Source: Alteromonas sp. a30 (GTDB lineage Bacteria; Pseudomonadota; Gammaproteobacteria; Enterobacterales; Alteromonadaceae). Taken from it: a DNA stretch of 64,000 nt. The notes below the pieces were generated by a model. The model saw nothing but the letters and a program-made list of their open reading frames with translations. It was not told the origin of the DNA and searched no databases. Positions 1 through 9,796 of the stretch are shown piece by piece. Position numbers and translations under genes: made by a program. Each line of letters begins with the position of its first letter. The stretch's first letter is position 1. The DNA is taken from assembly GCF_026788005.1 (NCBI RefSeq), contig NZ_JABEPE010000012.1, positions 1 through 64,000 of the forward strand. The letters run 5' to 3'.

Positions 1-106
1 CTGAAACCTACAAAGTGGCCTGAAATGGGGCTTCATTACTGATGTTTTGTCTATGGAATGAATTGATCAACAGAGCCCTACCAATAGGAAGGATATAGAT
101 AGAATA

Positions 107-400
107 TTGGAGGTATTCATAGAGCACGGGATTGATATATTTTCCAATTATGATAACAGCAGTAATAGATTTCATAGTTCCTTAAATTACTTCACCTCTT
201 CGGTCATTAATTGCAAACATATGCTTTTGTCAGCAGTTATTGATGCTTTAGAAAAGTTAGAAGATAAGGAAAAGCTAAAGATTAAGCTCAATGAAGAAAT
301 TAAAAATAGAGTCTGTGCTATCAATAATCCAAATGATAATAAATCAAAGGAATCCAAAGAAAAAACAATGAGGCTATTAGAAAAACACCTACGGATCTAA
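107..400 (+). CDS. Hypothetical protein, probably a fragment
   Basis: This is a 97-codon frame with a TTG start. The frame is open from about base 62, just after a stop. It encodes a charged, Lys/Glu-rich, probably helical C-terminal half and no motif I recognise. There is no convincing ribosome binding site, and the N-terminal side is cut by the stop near base 59, so it may be the tail of a broken gene. It sits at the edge of transposon cargo, where decayed genes are common. A real but unknown small gene remains possible. Confidence 0.3.
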   Translation: MEVFIEHGIDIFSNYDNSSNRFHSSLNYFTSSVINCKHMLLSAVIDALEKLEDKEKLKIKLNEEIKNRVCAINNPNDNKSKESKEKTMRLLEKHLRI

Positions 401-486
401 ATAGTGGCATTAAATAAAATCACACTGCTACAATAAACGGTACAGTTTCTTGTAGCCGCTGACTCGATTAATGGCACATTTCTAAA

Positions 487-570
487 TTAGAATATTGCAA
501 GGTGTCCACTTCCCCATTTGTGCCTCAGGTGACGTTCGTAGTCGTCGATACTTTTAAAGCGTCTGGCCAT
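487..570 (-). pseudogene. Possible TnsA N-terminal remnant (27 codons)
   Basis: An ATG at 570, with a purine-rich GAGAG just upstream, opens 27 codons reading MARRFKSIDDYERHLRHKWG and then a short tail before a TAA. The layout resembles the start of TnsA proteins: a basic Met-Ala-Arg-Arg start, an aromatic-rich helix, then Lys-Trp/Tyr-Gly. The intact TnsA in this window begins MPRFRDLKTFKDFQRALKNK, followed by YGIGEG. The similarity is short and judged by eye. If real, it marks debris of another Tn7-like module inside the cargo region. Confidence 0.25.
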
Positions 571-627
571 CGCACTCTCATTAACTATTTATTTTACCTT
601 GGCTATGAATAGAAAGCCTAAGCAAAA

Positions 628-1473
628 CTATTCTTGTAGCTTGCGTTCAACTCGCTTCAAAAACACCTGATATTCTGGAGGGGTTTGCGTATCAGCATCC
701 GTAGACACCTCTAGTTCGCGAAGCACATAATTTACTAGAGCATCTCTTACAGTCACGACGCGACTGGTGGCCCCTTCAAATAACTCATCCCTTATTAATT
801 CACTTTGCTCTTTTAAAAGAGTGGGATGAGCGACCAAATGCAACTTGACGTAATTGTTCCACGATTCGTCTGCAGGCAACAATTGTTCAGTATCTGTGGG
901 AAACAACGATTCCATTCGCGCCAAATTAAAGTCTCGATATTCGCCATTGCGCTCATCATAGGCTCTAACGTGCCATCGCCTTCCAGCAAAAACAAGCGCT
1001 TTGGGGTGAATAATGCGTTCAGCCCCAGATGGAGTGCTCATTGATCTGTAAAGCAGTTTGACCGCTTTTTTGTGAACGATGGCACTGTGGATAGTTCGAA
1101 ATTTTTCTGGTGCGATATTTGTCAAATCATACTGCACACTTTCAGTCTCAACATGAGCACCACTACTGCCCGCTACTTTAAAATACCGTGCGATTGAGAG
1201 TTTGGCCACTTGAGCTTTAAATCGCGACGTCACTGTGTATTTTCCCCTACCTTCTCCCGATAATATTTCGATGTTTTTGGGAAACAACTCTCGATAGCCG
1301 GCAATAAGTCTCGAGGCGTGAACATTACTGACAGAGAAATGCTCACGCACACGTTGATTCGTGATCAGCCCCTCATAAGCCAGGACGAGCTCGATGAATT
1401 CGTACTGTTGTCGTTTACGGTTGTCTTCTACCAAAGGAGAAGCGACTCTATTATTTTTGTTCACGGCTTTCAT
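628..1473 (-). CDS. WYL-domain transcriptional regulator (BrxR/CapW-like)
   Basis: This 281-residue protein has a winged-helix N-terminus (about residues 20-75), a central WYL domain (about 125-195, with LLYRSMSTPSG, IHPKALVFAGRRWHVRAY and the following YRDFNLARM) and a C-terminal extension. The layout matches BrxR/CapW repressors, which are found beside BREX, CBASS and other defence operons and release DNA when a ligand or nucleic acid binds the WYL domain. It is transcribed divergently from the Wadjet operon, 105 bases away, across a palindromic AT-rich segment at 1501-1535. That makes it the likely repressor of jetABCD and of itself. The family is clear; the target is inferred from position. 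Confidence 0.85.
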   Translation of the reverse strand: MKAVNKNNRVASPLVEDNRKRQQYEFIELVLAYEGLITNQRVREHFSVSNVHASRLIAGYRELFPKNIEILSGEGRGKYTVTSRFKAQVAKLSIARYFKVAGSSGAHVETESVQYDLTNIAPEKFRTIHSAIVHKKAVKLLYRSMSTPSGAERIIHPKALVFAGRRWHVRAYDERNGEYRDFNLARMESLFPTDTEQLLPADESWNNYVKLHLVAHPTLLKEQSELIRDELFEGATSRVVTVRDALVNYVLRELEVSTDADTQTPPEYQVFLKRVERKLQE

Positions 1474-1500
1474 TGACCAATTAACTAACCTTGATATAAA

Positions 1501-1535
1501 CTTAACATAAATGTTAAATTAACTTTAATGTTAAG
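1501..1535. promoter_or_regulatory. Palindromic operator candidate between the WYL regulator and jetA
   Basis: The half-site TTAACAT at 1502-1508 is followed two bases later by its complement ATGTTAA at 1511-1517. A further TTAAC (1519-1523) and a second ATGTTAAG (1528-1535) follow, the last pairing with CTTAACAT at 1501-1508. These nested inverted repeats lie in the divergent intergenic region and fit a dimeric winged-helix regulator. The binding partner is inferred to be the adjacent WYL protein. The AT-rich sequence probably also contains the jetA promoter. Confidence 0.6.
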
Positions 1536-1578
1536 ATAATTCATCTTCTAGCCAATGTAAACACAGACGCAAATTGAA

Positions 1579-3075
1579 ATGCATAAAGAAGAAAGCAAAA
1601 CAGTAGGGTTATTTGACCGTATACCAATTCACTTGTTCAGGCCACTGAGTGCCCATGAGCATGCGGTACGTAATTGGGAACTGATAAATCATCTATATGC
1701 AGAGTTCTTTGCGCCTGAAGCGGATCCTCCGGAGCTCGATGGGTGGGCATTTAGACAGGTCACCTCATCAATAGAGCGTTTCTTACAAAACTGGGATGAT
1801 AAACATGGGATTGCTCCAGATGAGACGCATACACCGCTGAATGTGAGGGCCAACGAAGTGCTCAAAGCTCTGTTGGATAGCGAATGGTTATCACGAGAAC
1901 GTGCTGGCTTTGACCATTACATTATCATGCGTCCAACGGTCCAAAGTCTATTTGAGCTACTCAAAAATTTCGCGGAACAAGGCCCTGAATTTGTTGGTGG
2001 TCGCGTTCAATCAATTAAGAATAACTTAAAGCAAGTACATGCCGATCCAGAAAAAAATGCCTCGGTATTTCAGCTTGTCGCCAAAGAGTGTTCCAACTTG
2101 TTGCAGATGCTTAATACGACGCGCATGCGCGTTCGTGAAGCGAACGAAAAAATGCGGGAAATTGATACAACTGAGTTGTTTGTGACCGAATTTTTTGGTC
2201 AATACATTTCCAGCCTCTACATTGGTGACTACCTCGATTTATTCTCTCAAAATCACCCGTTAACCGCGAGATGGGAAATTATAAATTTAGCCTCTGAGCT
2301 CATTGACAATGAAAAGACCAAAGTTGTACTGCTTGCATGGTATCGCAAAAATCTTCGATGCAAGAACGATATTGAGGCAAATGAGAGGTTGACCGCAGAC
2401 GTCGAGCGAGTTGAAGCACTTCGCTCCGTTGATAGACTGTTAAAGCGGTTAAAGGACACAGTTACAAGAGCGAATAATCAGGCCATAAATTACATGGAAT
2501 ACAAGGTGCGCTCTACCGGTAACTTTGAGCAGAAAATTGATGATGCCATTGATGCCATCATTAGAACAGCAGATTCATTGGGGCATGATGATTTCTTACT
2601 TCCTATCGGCCTAAATCAAGGCAGATTGTTATCTGAGCAGGTTCTAAGGCCACCCAAGCAAAAACCTAAGAAACGCAAAGGTGCCATCATCCAAAGACGT
2701 CAACTATCTCCTGAGGCACAAGCAAGGCGACTCATTCGACAGATAATGAAGGGAAATCGAGACGTATCACAATCTAAGATAGTGGAGTACATCGATAGGC
2801 ACTTGCCTCAGGGAGGTCACACTACCACTGCTGACATGTCCATCGATAGTATCAATGATTTGTGCGTGATGGCGGCGTTTAGCCGGTTAGGCATGTTGGC
2901 AGAGCGACAACAATATTCTTCTAGCAAGCATAATGCGAACCTTGGGGTATTAAAAAATCTCTTTAAGCACGTTTTGATTGAACTTACCGGGGAACGTTTT
3001 GAAAATGACTTCATAGAAGCCCCGGTAGTCAAAATCACACGATTGACACAAAAGGAAAATAGTTATGTCGAGTAG
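1579..3075 (+). CDS. jetA: Wadjet protein JetA (MksF/kleisin-like, DUF3375)
   Basis: This 498-residue protein is the first gene of a four-gene Wadjet operon. JetA is the kleisin subunit that bridges the JetC ATPase heads in this SMC-like complex, which extrudes DNA loops and leads to cleavage of small circular plasmids. The N-terminal region (VGLFDRIPIHLFRPLSAHEH) and the mostly helical body with conserved Arg/Glu-rich segments fit the family, as does the length. Its last 11 bases overlap jetB, which indicates translational coupling. The identification rests on sequence character together with the unmistakable jetC and jetD downstream. It follows the palindromic operator and is probably repressed by the divergent WYL regulator. 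Confidence 0.88.
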   Translation: MHKEESKTVGLFDRIPIHLFRPLSAHEHAVRNWELINHLYAEFFAPEADPPELDGWAFRQVTSSIERFLQNWDDKHGIAPDETHTPLNVRANEVLKALLDSEWLSRERAGFDHYIIMRPTVQSLFELLKNFAEQGPEFVGGRVQSIKNNLKQVHADPEKNASVFQLVAKECSNLLQMLNTTRMRVREANEKMREIDTTELFVTEFFGQYISSLYIGDYLDLFSQNHPLTARWEIINLASELIDNEKTKVVLLAWYRKNLRCKNDIEANERLTADVERVEALRSVDRLLKRLKDTVTRANNQAINYMEYKVRSTGNFEQKIDDAIDAIIRTADSLGHDDFLLPIGLNQGRLLSEQVLRPPKQKPKKRKGAIIQRRQLSPEAQARRLIRQIMKGNRDVSQSKIVEYIDRHLPQGGHTTTADMSIDSINDLCVMAAFSRLGMLAERQQYSSSKHNANLGVLKNLFKHVLIELTGERFENDFIEAPVVKITRLTQKENSYVE

Positions 3076-3724
3076 ATGGACAAAACTCGCAGAAAGCCAA
3101 GAAATCTATGCCGTTCAAGATTTTCAAAAAGCCGCTATGCGATTACTCAATGAGCAAGTGCTATATCAAGGGAATAGCAATCAGCGCAAAGACTTTGACC
3201 TTATTGCTCAATATGAAGCTGACTTTACCCAGGCCTTGGATATGTTTGGGTGCCGATTAGAAATCAATAGAAATGAGCAGTATGTGGCTGCCATACCTAC
3301 CATTCCTGAAACGTCGAAGATCACCTTGAAAGAAACACTGCTGGTCCTAGTGTTGCGTAAACTCTATGACCAGCATATGGAACGCGGCACATTGCATCAG
3401 GGCATCGCAGGCGTCTCCCTCATCGAACTCGAGACGGCCTATAAAACCTCAACAAACAGAGAGCTTCCAATGAAGCCCCAGTCTGAGCTCCTAGGTCTTT
3501 TTGATGTTATGAAACGCTGGGGCGTTGCCAAGGCAATCAAACAGCTGAATGGCGACGAAACCGATTGGTACATACAAGTACTGCCTGGGATCCAAAGCAT
3601 CATGAACGAAAATGCCATCGCGTCTTTGAAGGCACATGCTGAAATGCAGTATGAACCAGGTGAGCTGCGAATTACTGGATCAATGCAAAGAGACACTGGG
3701 GAAGGGAATGATGAAACAGCTTAG
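3065..3724 (+). CDS. jetB: Wadjet protein JetB (MksE-like, DUF4194)
   Basis: This 219-residue protein is the small winged-helix (KITE-type) subunit of the Wadjet condensin complex and binds the kleisin JetA. The segment around LKETLLVLVLRKLYDQHMER and the following helix-turn-helix-like region are typical of DUF4194 proteins. The start overlaps the jetA stop by 11 bases, and the gene end overlaps the preferred jetC start by 17 bases. All four genes therefore look like one tightly coupled transcript. No unusual residues were noticed. Confidence 0.85.
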   Translation: MSSRWTKLAESQEIYAVQDFQKAAMRLLNEQVLYQGNSNQRKDFDLIAQYEADFTQALDMFGCRLEINRNEQYVAAIPTIPETSKITLKETLLVLVLRKLYDQHMERGTLHQGIAGVSLIELETAYKTSTNRELPMKPQSELLGLFDVMKRWGVAKAIKQLNGDETDWYIQVLPGIQSIMNENAIASLKAHAEMQYEPGELRITGSMQRDTGEGNDETA

Positions 3725-6700
3725 TCAACTTACGCTGGTGCAGTTTTACCTTCACGAAGCCGAAGATATTATTATTGATGGTAGTACGGCCTTTTTGGGT
3801 CCCAATGGATGCGGAAAGTCCACGACGCTGGATGCGATTCAGACCATTATGGTAGGCGGGAACCAGAATTACTCAAGCTACAACGCCCAACTTATCTCTG
3901 GCAAGAATAAGCGAAAACTGTCCGGTTACTGTTTGGGGCTATTACGTAATCCAGAAGACGGAAGTCATGCAATAAAACAAGCGAGAGACGAAGCTCGCAC
4001 TTATCTGATCGCCGTTTTTAGTGACGGTACCGAGCAAGGAACTCTGTCCGCAGGCCTTTGCGTAGAGGCGGATAACGATTCTGATAAGCATGAGCTAAAG
4101 GGCCTTTTTATCCTGCCGGGTCAACGCGTTAGCGCAAAAGATTGCCTAGTAATTGATGGAGATAATGAACGACCCATCGAATACGCTGAGTTTAAAGAAA
4201 ACCATACTCAAATTGCTAAGGAGATAGGACGAACCCCCACATTTACTGATTCTTCGAATGAATATGTTAAAGAGTTGTTGTATGCCCTTTATGGCGCTCG
4301 CATGCCTGAGCCAAAAAAGTTCATGGCAACCTTTGTTAAAGCGATGACCTTAAAAGATGTAGATTCTATCGATATGTTTGTTCGCAACTTTGTGGTTGAG
4401 TCCAATCCTGTTGATATTGCTGATTTTCAGAAGCAAGTCGAGCAGTTTATCAATTTAAAAGCACTCATCAGTCAAACCAAAGAACGTATTGGGAAACTAG
4501 ACGGTATACTCAAAGACTATAAAACTGCGGTAAAATCTGAGGGAAAGATCGCTACATACGAAGCCATCGGCACCATCTTCGCACTTGAAGCTCAGTTAGA
4601 AAAGCTTGATGACGTCGAAGAGGAAATTGAACGGCTTAACGAAACGCTAAATGAAGCAGAAAGACAGTTCAAATCGTTCGATGAACAATATAGTGAAAAA
4701 TCTGATGAAGTGAATCAGTTAAAAATAGCTCTTGAATCAGATGGTAATGAGCAATTAAAACTTCGTCTTGAAGAAAGCATTTCGGCAAATAAAAGGATTA
4801 TTGCCGCCAATCAATATCCAGAAGTATCAAGAGCTAATCGCCACATTAATGCACTGCGCGAGATTGAAAACCTTCCGCATTTCGGCATTCTACAAAACGA
4901 AATAAAATCAATCATCAATGCGCTCAATACTGGCAGAAATCAATCTGCTCCTAGTGAAGCGGTAAAAAAAGCTTTCACTCAATTGACACCTAAGCTGAAT
5001 GCCGTTGAAAAAGCCATAAGCGCGCAATTTTCTTTACTAACACAAGAAGAAGCGAAGTTAGAACGAGAGAAAACTGATCTGGCCAATAGGATCACAGCCG
5101 CGAAGCAAACAGGTCGTCTATTAGGAGAAGGGTCTGCGACGTTGTTGGCATTGCTCAATGCCAATGGGATTGATGCGTCCCCACTGTCAGCGCTATGCGC
5201 CTTAAAAGACGAGACATGGGCACCAGCGATCGAATCTTACTTAGGGGACGTTCGCGACGCACTTGTAGTTACCGATGGAAGCACTGTTGATGCAGTGCGC
5301 CTTTTACGTCAAGCCAGACGAGACAATGAAAATGTCAGAGGTGCATCGATAGTTCAGCCAGAGCACCTCCGCGATATTGATACACGTTATCGTGGACGTG
5401 AGTATGCGGTCGATTTGTTTGAGTGTGAAAACGATACAGCGAAAAAGCTATTATGGCTGAGGCTCAACACGATACGGTTGGTTGAAACCGAAGAGGAACT
5501 TGCGGCGCACCCAAGAGCCATCACTAAAGATGGCATGCTCAGTCAGGGTGGACTAACCAAATCCATCAATATCAAGCCAGTCACTGACCTTCGTATTGGT
5601 CGTTCAGCGCTGGATACCAGCTATCTTGCCGCTCGCAAAACAGAGGCTGAGAAAGAGCTAGAAACTACACGTAGGAGTCTGACGCTCATCAATAAGGTCA
5701 AAATGGCATTGGCTGATAAAGGTAACGAGCAGGATCGCACTGTCAGTGAGGATATTGAGAAAGCTAAAAAAGACATCGTTGCCGCTGAGATTCAGCTAAA
5801 GGGGATCAATATCTCTCACCTGGATACAATAAGAGAAAAAGCAGCAGTCGCAGCGAGCGAAGCCAAAGTGCTTCAGACTAAACGAGACCATGCTTTGACA
5901 CTGAAATCTGGTTTGACAGAGCAAATCACTCATAAAGAGAACAACAAGGTTGACCTTGAAAAGGTCATTCCCGATTTAAAAGAGCGAGAGAAAGCAACCC
6001 TCAACAATCCGCTGGTCATGCATGACATAATGGATGTTTACAAAGACGAAATCGAAACGAGATACCCCCAACACAGTGAAAGAGTCGACGCACTTGACGA
6101 GTTCATTACTCGTCATAAAAACAAGCTTATCAAGGCAACTGATAATGCTAACAATGCGTTGACAGCTTATGTAGACAGTCTTCAGTTCAACAATGTGGAT
6201 TGGCATGAAAGACACGCGTGGACTATTGATGAGCGTGAACGCCTGTTCGGTACGAGACTACACAAGTACGAAAAAGAAGCGGAACAAGCACGAAAAGCCA
6301 GTGAAGAAACACTGCGTACTGATATTGCGATGTCGCTCTATGACAGATTCAAAGAAATGGAACTTGATCGAAAAGCGTTAAATAGAATACTTGAGTCCTG
6401 TCCAGCATTCACTGGTGACGAGCGATATAGGTTTACGGCAAGTGTTGTGAAACGTTATGACGCGCTAGTCAAGCATATAGAAGAGATAGCAACATCTGAA
6501 GAGGGGTTCTCGTTATTGTCGCCCGATGCAGCGGAGCTAGACAGCACGTTAAAAGAATTGATTGAGGAAGCCGCAGAGTCCGGTAGTACCAATACCGTTT
6601 TAGATTATCGTAACTTTTACACCTTTGATCTCGATATCCTGGTAAGAGGAAAGCGTGTAGATCGCATGTCCAACAGACAAGGTTCGGGTTCCAATGGAGA

Positions 6701-7130
6701 GCACATTGCGCCGATGTATGTCGCAGCAGGTGCAGCACTTGCCAAAGCTTATCGTTTACAAAACCACAAAGATAAAGCGCCTTCGAGCGGCATTATTTGT
6801 CTTGATGAAGCCTTCCATGGCATGGACACCACGAATGCGATTGCAACTGCCAAATTTCTACAGAGTATTGGACTGCAATTAATTATGGCGGGTCCTGAAA
6901 CAGAACGAAATAAACTCTCACCCATGACTCAAACTATCTATGACTTAGATAGAGAAGAGTTGCATCTCGACATGATCCGCACCAAGTTTAAAGCCAAAGC
7001 TAATCAATTGATGACATCTGATTTACCTGATGAAAACCCACAGGTCATGAAGGACGCGTTTGCTCAGCTTGGCTTTACAGAGTTGTCTGAAAGCGTTGAT
7101 ATCGCTTCAGCAGGTATGACTAGTGAGTGA
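3708..7130 (+). CDS. jetC: Wadjet SMC-like ATPase JetC (MksB-like)
   Basis: This protein of about 1140 residues is the motor of the Wadjet system. The Walker A motif GPNGCGKST lies at about residues 31-39. Long coiled-coil segments follow on both sides of a central hinge region. The C-terminal half-ATPase has a signature-like segment (RQGSGSNGEH) and a Walker B in IICLDEAFHGMD. ATP binding by two heads drives loop extrusion on plasmid DNA. An in-frame start exists at 3636, but the tandem ATGs at 3708 and 3711 are preceded by GGGAAGGGA and place Walker A at the usual distance from the N-terminus, so I chose 3708. The last eight bases overlap jetD. Confidence 0.95.
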   Translation: MMKQLSQLTLVQFYLHEAEDIIIDGSTAFLGPNGCGKSTTLDAIQTIMVGGNQNYSSYNAQLISGKNKRKLSGYCLGLLRNPEDGSHAIKQARDEARTYLIAVFSDGTEQGTLSAGLCVEADNDSDKHELKGLFILPGQRVSAKDCLVIDGDNERPIEYAEFKENHTQIAKEIGRTPTFTDSSNEYVKELLYALYGARMPEPKKFMATFVKAMTLKDVDSIDMFVRNFVVESNPVDIADFQKQVEQFINLKALISQTKERIGKLDGILKDYKTAVKSEGKIATYEAIGTIFALEAQLEKLDDVEEEIERLNETLNEAERQFKSFDEQYSEKSDEVNQLKIALESDGNEQLKLRLEESISANKRIIAANQYPEVSRANRHINALREIENLPHFGILQNEIKSIINALNTGRNQSAPSEAVKKAFTQLTPKLNAVEKAISAQFSLLTQEEAKLEREKTDLANRITAAKQTGRLLGEGSATLLALLNANGIDASPLSALCALKDETWAPAIESYLGDVRDALVVTDGSTVDAVRLLRQARRDNENVRGASIVQPEHLRDIDTRYRGREYAVDLFECENDTAKKLLWLRLNTIRLVETEEELAAHPRAITKDGMLSQGGLTKSINIKPVTDLRIGRSALDTSYLAARKTEAEKELETTRRSLTLINKVKMALADKGNEQDRTVSEDIEKAKKDIVAAEIQLKGINISHLDTIREKAAVAASEAKVLQTKRDHALTLKSGLTEQITHKENNKVDLEKVIPDLKEREKATLNNPLVMHDIMDVYKDEIETRYPQHSERVDALDEFITRHKNKLIKATDNANNALTAYVDSLQFNNVDWHERHAWTIDERERLFGTRLHKYEKEAEQARKASEETLRTDIAMSLYDRFKEMELDRKALNRILESCPAFTGDERYRFTASVVKRYDALVKHIEEIATSEEGFSLLSPDAAELDSTLKELIEEAAESGSTNTVLDYRNFYTFDLDILVRGKRVDRMSNRQGSGSNGEHIAPMYVAAGAALAKAYRLQNHKDKAPSSGIICLDEAFHGMDTTNAIATAKFLQSIGLQLIMAGPETERNKLSPMTQTIYDLDREELHLDMIRTKFKAKANQLMTSDLPDENPQVMKDAFAQLGFTELSESVDIASAGMTSE

Positions 7131-8397
7131 GTCTGCAGAAATGACTGAGAAAGGATACGAAGCTTGCGACAACACGATAAAAAAAATGATAAAGCGGGTA
7201 GCAAACCGCTTATTTAAAACAGGTGATTTAGAAGCTGTCATGAAGCTGGCTCCCGTTTCTATTCCAGCCACAAAAAATAGCCTGCCGGAGTACTTTAATC
7301 TTGAAAAAAGCACTATGCGCGAAGCTTACCATGCCAGATTAAAACGCTTTATTAATGTCGGCTGTGTTGAGGCTGAGTGGGATAGACTCGCTGGCGTAAA
7401 CGGGCAGCTTATGCGAATTACCCTCACCAACCCAGACGCAGCCGCGACCACATTGGCACTTGTTACACCATGGACTGGCACCATGAAAGCCATTGAGCTA
7501 CTGGCTCCGTTTATCGACAATCGTATACCTGCCGTTGAGCAAACCATTGAACAGTGGCGCCAGGGTAAAACATTTGCTGGTGCGTCTTATGAAAATGCTC
7601 AGAAGGTATCGGATGCCGCTAGTGTAATCAAACACTGTCTTGATACCGACACGTCAAAAAAGGACATATTGCTTCGGCGGCTCAGCATCCAGTTATTTAA
7701 CGATTCCAAACGAATAGAGGCTTTAGGATCACAAATAAATCGGCTCATGGGCATGGACAACTTAGTAGAAAGTGACAACGTTTTTGCTGAATTGGGATTA
7801 GTGAAACACCCGCAGCCCATGCTTATAAGTGGAAGCCCTGACATCTTATTGACTACCACCGGAGGGAAAACCAACTTAATCTTTCCATACTCGGGGCTCA
7901 GACCGGACAGGCTTATTAGCATTGATTCATCGCGACAGAAGATAAACTGCATTTTAACGATTGAGAACCTAGCTAGCTTCAATGAAGCGGCAGAACATGA
8001 GACCAATCCACATGACTTACTCATTATCTACATCGCGGGCAATCCGACACCTTCGTTGCTCTCTGCCTATGAGAGGATTATCGAATCCGTCAATCCAAAA
8101 GTACTCATGCACTGGGGTGATATTGATTTAGGTGGGTTTATGATCGCTCGCAGGTTAGCGATGAGCGCGCGTAATCACGAACATAGGTTGCAACTAGTCT
8201 GTATGGACCCATCCAAAGCGCTTCACTCTCATTCGGTGGAAGCAACAGAACGGAAAACACATCTTATAGGTGAAATATGCCATGAGTTTGGTTGGAATGA
8301 AGAGGCAGCCGGTCTTACATTGCATCCTTTTTTCCAGGAGCAAGAAATCATCGAATGGACACCAAAATTACTTGAGCTAGAACGAAGGAAATCATGA
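7123..8397 (+). CDS. jetD: Wadjet nuclease subunit JetD (Toprim, DUF3322/DUF2220)
   Basis: This protein of about 424 residues carries a C-terminal Toprim-type fold. The conserved acidic residues are visible as the Glu in ILTIENLASF and the Asp pair in MHWGDIDLGG. JetD is the nuclease that cuts the plasmid once the JetABC motor stalls on a closed circle. A GTG at 7123 overlaps the jetC end by eight bases, and an ATG at 7141 is an alternative start. With jetA, jetB and jetC it makes a complete type I Wadjet operon, so the system is probably functional. No frameshift or missing catalytic residue was seen. Confidence 0.93.
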   Translation: MSESAEMTEKGYEACDNTIKKMIKRVANRLFKTGDLEAVMKLAPVSIPATKNSLPEYFNLEKSTMREAYHARLKRFINVGCVEAEWDRLAGVNGQLMRITLTNPDAAATTLALVTPWTGTMKAIELLAPFIDNRIPAVEQTIEQWRQGKTFAGASYENAQKVSDAASVIKHCLDTDTSKKDILLRRLSIQLFNDSKRIEALGSQINRLMGMDNLVESDNVFAELGLVKHPQPMLISGSPDILLTTTGGKTNLIFPYSGLRPDRLISIDSSRQKINCILTIENLASFNEAAEHETNPHDLLIIYIAGNPTPSLLSAYERIIESVNPKVLMHWGDIDLGGFMIARRLAMSARNHEHRLQLVCMDPSKALHSHSVEATERKTHLIGEICHEFGWNEEAAGLTLHPFFQEQEIIEWTPKLLELERRKS

Positions 8398-8713
8398 TGA
8401 GAGACAAGCTAAATAACAACTGATAATAAAACAAACCCAAAGGAAAGGTATGCAGTGGTCAAATTAACTATGCCACTACATGCATCTACCAAAGCCCCTT
8501 TTGATGTATTCATTAGCTCTTAATATAAATAAATCATATGATGTTACAACCATGTTTGATTACATTCACTCTCATGTGAGGTGACCCAAAGTTAAACATT
8601 ATTTGCCCACTAATTAGGGCAGCCTCTCCATTATTTGGACTAATTGATTTTTCACCCTAGAACTTTTAGCAGAGTTTGTTTAAAGTTCTTTTTTAGGTTA
8701 AAAATGAACTCTT
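8398..8713. other. Intergenic gap in transposon cargo
   Basis: These 316 bases separate the Wadjet operon from the next cargo pair. They are AT-rich, with no reading frame of interest on either strand and no strong intrinsic terminator. A weak interrupted inverted repeat (AGTGG...CCACT) lies at about 8455-8478. The promoter of the following gene presumably lies in the last 100 bases, but I cannot place it with confidence. Confidence 0.5.
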
Positions 8714-9796
8714 ATGTCAAATAACTATAATCGTGCGCTTGCAATCACAGAGGCAATGAGAGCAAGTATCACCATTCATAAATTTATTTACCACATCCTC
8801 ATTACTGAAGAAGAAGAAGTCGATTATCTTTCTGCTGTTGATTTAACTGAAACTCAGAAGGAGTTCTTCACAGAAATGATTGCAGAATCTTCCAGAGGGA
8901 CGAAATATACTTTTGTTGATGCCGACAATGCTCCACTAAATGAGCAATGCGTCGATTTAGTGGGCAATCTAGATGACGATGATTTGTTTCTAAGAACAAG
9001 TGAACGTATTGCGCACAACTTTAAGGCTCAGCATGATAAGAGAATGGCCGATGGTATAGTAATCGTCACAACATTTAGTATGCTGGTAAACCTGCAACCA
9101 CAAAACTTTGTTGCCATAATTAAGCTTGACTATAAACCAGTCTTACAGCAGATCAGAGATGAAGATGATCCAACAAAAGTTTCATTTGAAGAAATAACGG
9201 ATAGTCTTCTTGAAGAAAAAGCGGCAATCCAAAAAAGGGCCATCATTGATGTAGGAGATTCCTTTAACTGGGATGTAATTGCTGTCGAACGTGGTAAAAC
9301 AGGTGCTAAACAAGATACTGACGTAGCAATTGGAGACCATTTCAAGAATTTTTTATGTGTCAGGCTTCTAGAAGACAACACTGTACTGATGAGAAGAGCC
9401 ATTTCTCACTCAAAGAAATGGGCAACTCAACACGAAGAGCTAATACCATCTGATGTAAAAGCTCGTGTTGTGAGCTATATGGAAGCGCATGATGCGCAAT
9501 CTATTAATATGGATGACATTAAAGAACTGATTTGTAATCATGATACACCTGAAACTCAATCAAGGTTAGAAGCAAGTTTCGACTCATATATGGACGGGAT
9601 AGGACTAAATGGGGCTCAATTTACCCCCAGTAGAAATAGCATTCCCAAGAAAGATAAGAAAACTAAACTGAAAACAAATATGAATGTAACTGTTGAGTGG
9701 CTCGGTAAAATGGAGGATGTGGGTGTTAAGCAAGAAACAAGAAATAATAGGACCGTTATAACCATAACAGCAGATAATGTAGATGATATCAGTTAG
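8714..9796 (+). CDS. Nucleoid-associated protein-like (NdpA/YejK, 37-kDa family), tentative
   Basis: This 360-residue protein resembles, by eye, the 37-kDa nucleoid-associated family (NdpA/YejK). Features are an N-terminal segment with a hydrophobic strand (IHKFIYHILI), a central block of the form FVAIIKLDYKPVLQQI, and a GDHFKNFLCV segment where NdpA proteins carry their conserved core. NdpA-type proteins bind DNA, and divergent copies occur in defence islands. The end overlaps the next gene by 14 bases, so the two are translated together. Another possibility is a DUF4868-type protein such as KwaB of the Kiwa system, which also pairs with a membrane protein. The DNA-associated role is an inference and the two-gene arrangement is firm. 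Confidence 0.5.
   Translation: MSNNYNRALAITEAMRASITIHKFIYHILITEEEEVDYLSAVDLTETQKEFFTEMIAESSRGTKYTFVDADNAPLNEQCVDLVGNLDDDDLFLRTSERIAHNFKAQHDKRMADGIVIVTTFSMLVNLQPQNFVAIIKLDYKPVLQQIRDEDDPTKVSFEEITDSLLEEKAAIQKRAIIDVGDSFNWDVIAVERGKTGAKQDTDVAIGDHFKNFLCVRLLEDNTVLMRRAISHSKKWATQHEELIPSDVKARVVSYMEAHDAQSINMDDIKELICNHDTPETQSRLEASFDSYMDGIGLNGAQFTPSRNSIPKKDKKTKLKTNMNVTVEWLGKMEDVGVKQETRNNRTVITITADNVDDIS

Noticed and set aside
1-627. Left end of the Tn7-like element within the window
   Set aside because: No TGTACAAAC-type repeats in inverse orientation were found here or in the gaps at 8398-8713 and 11229-11440.
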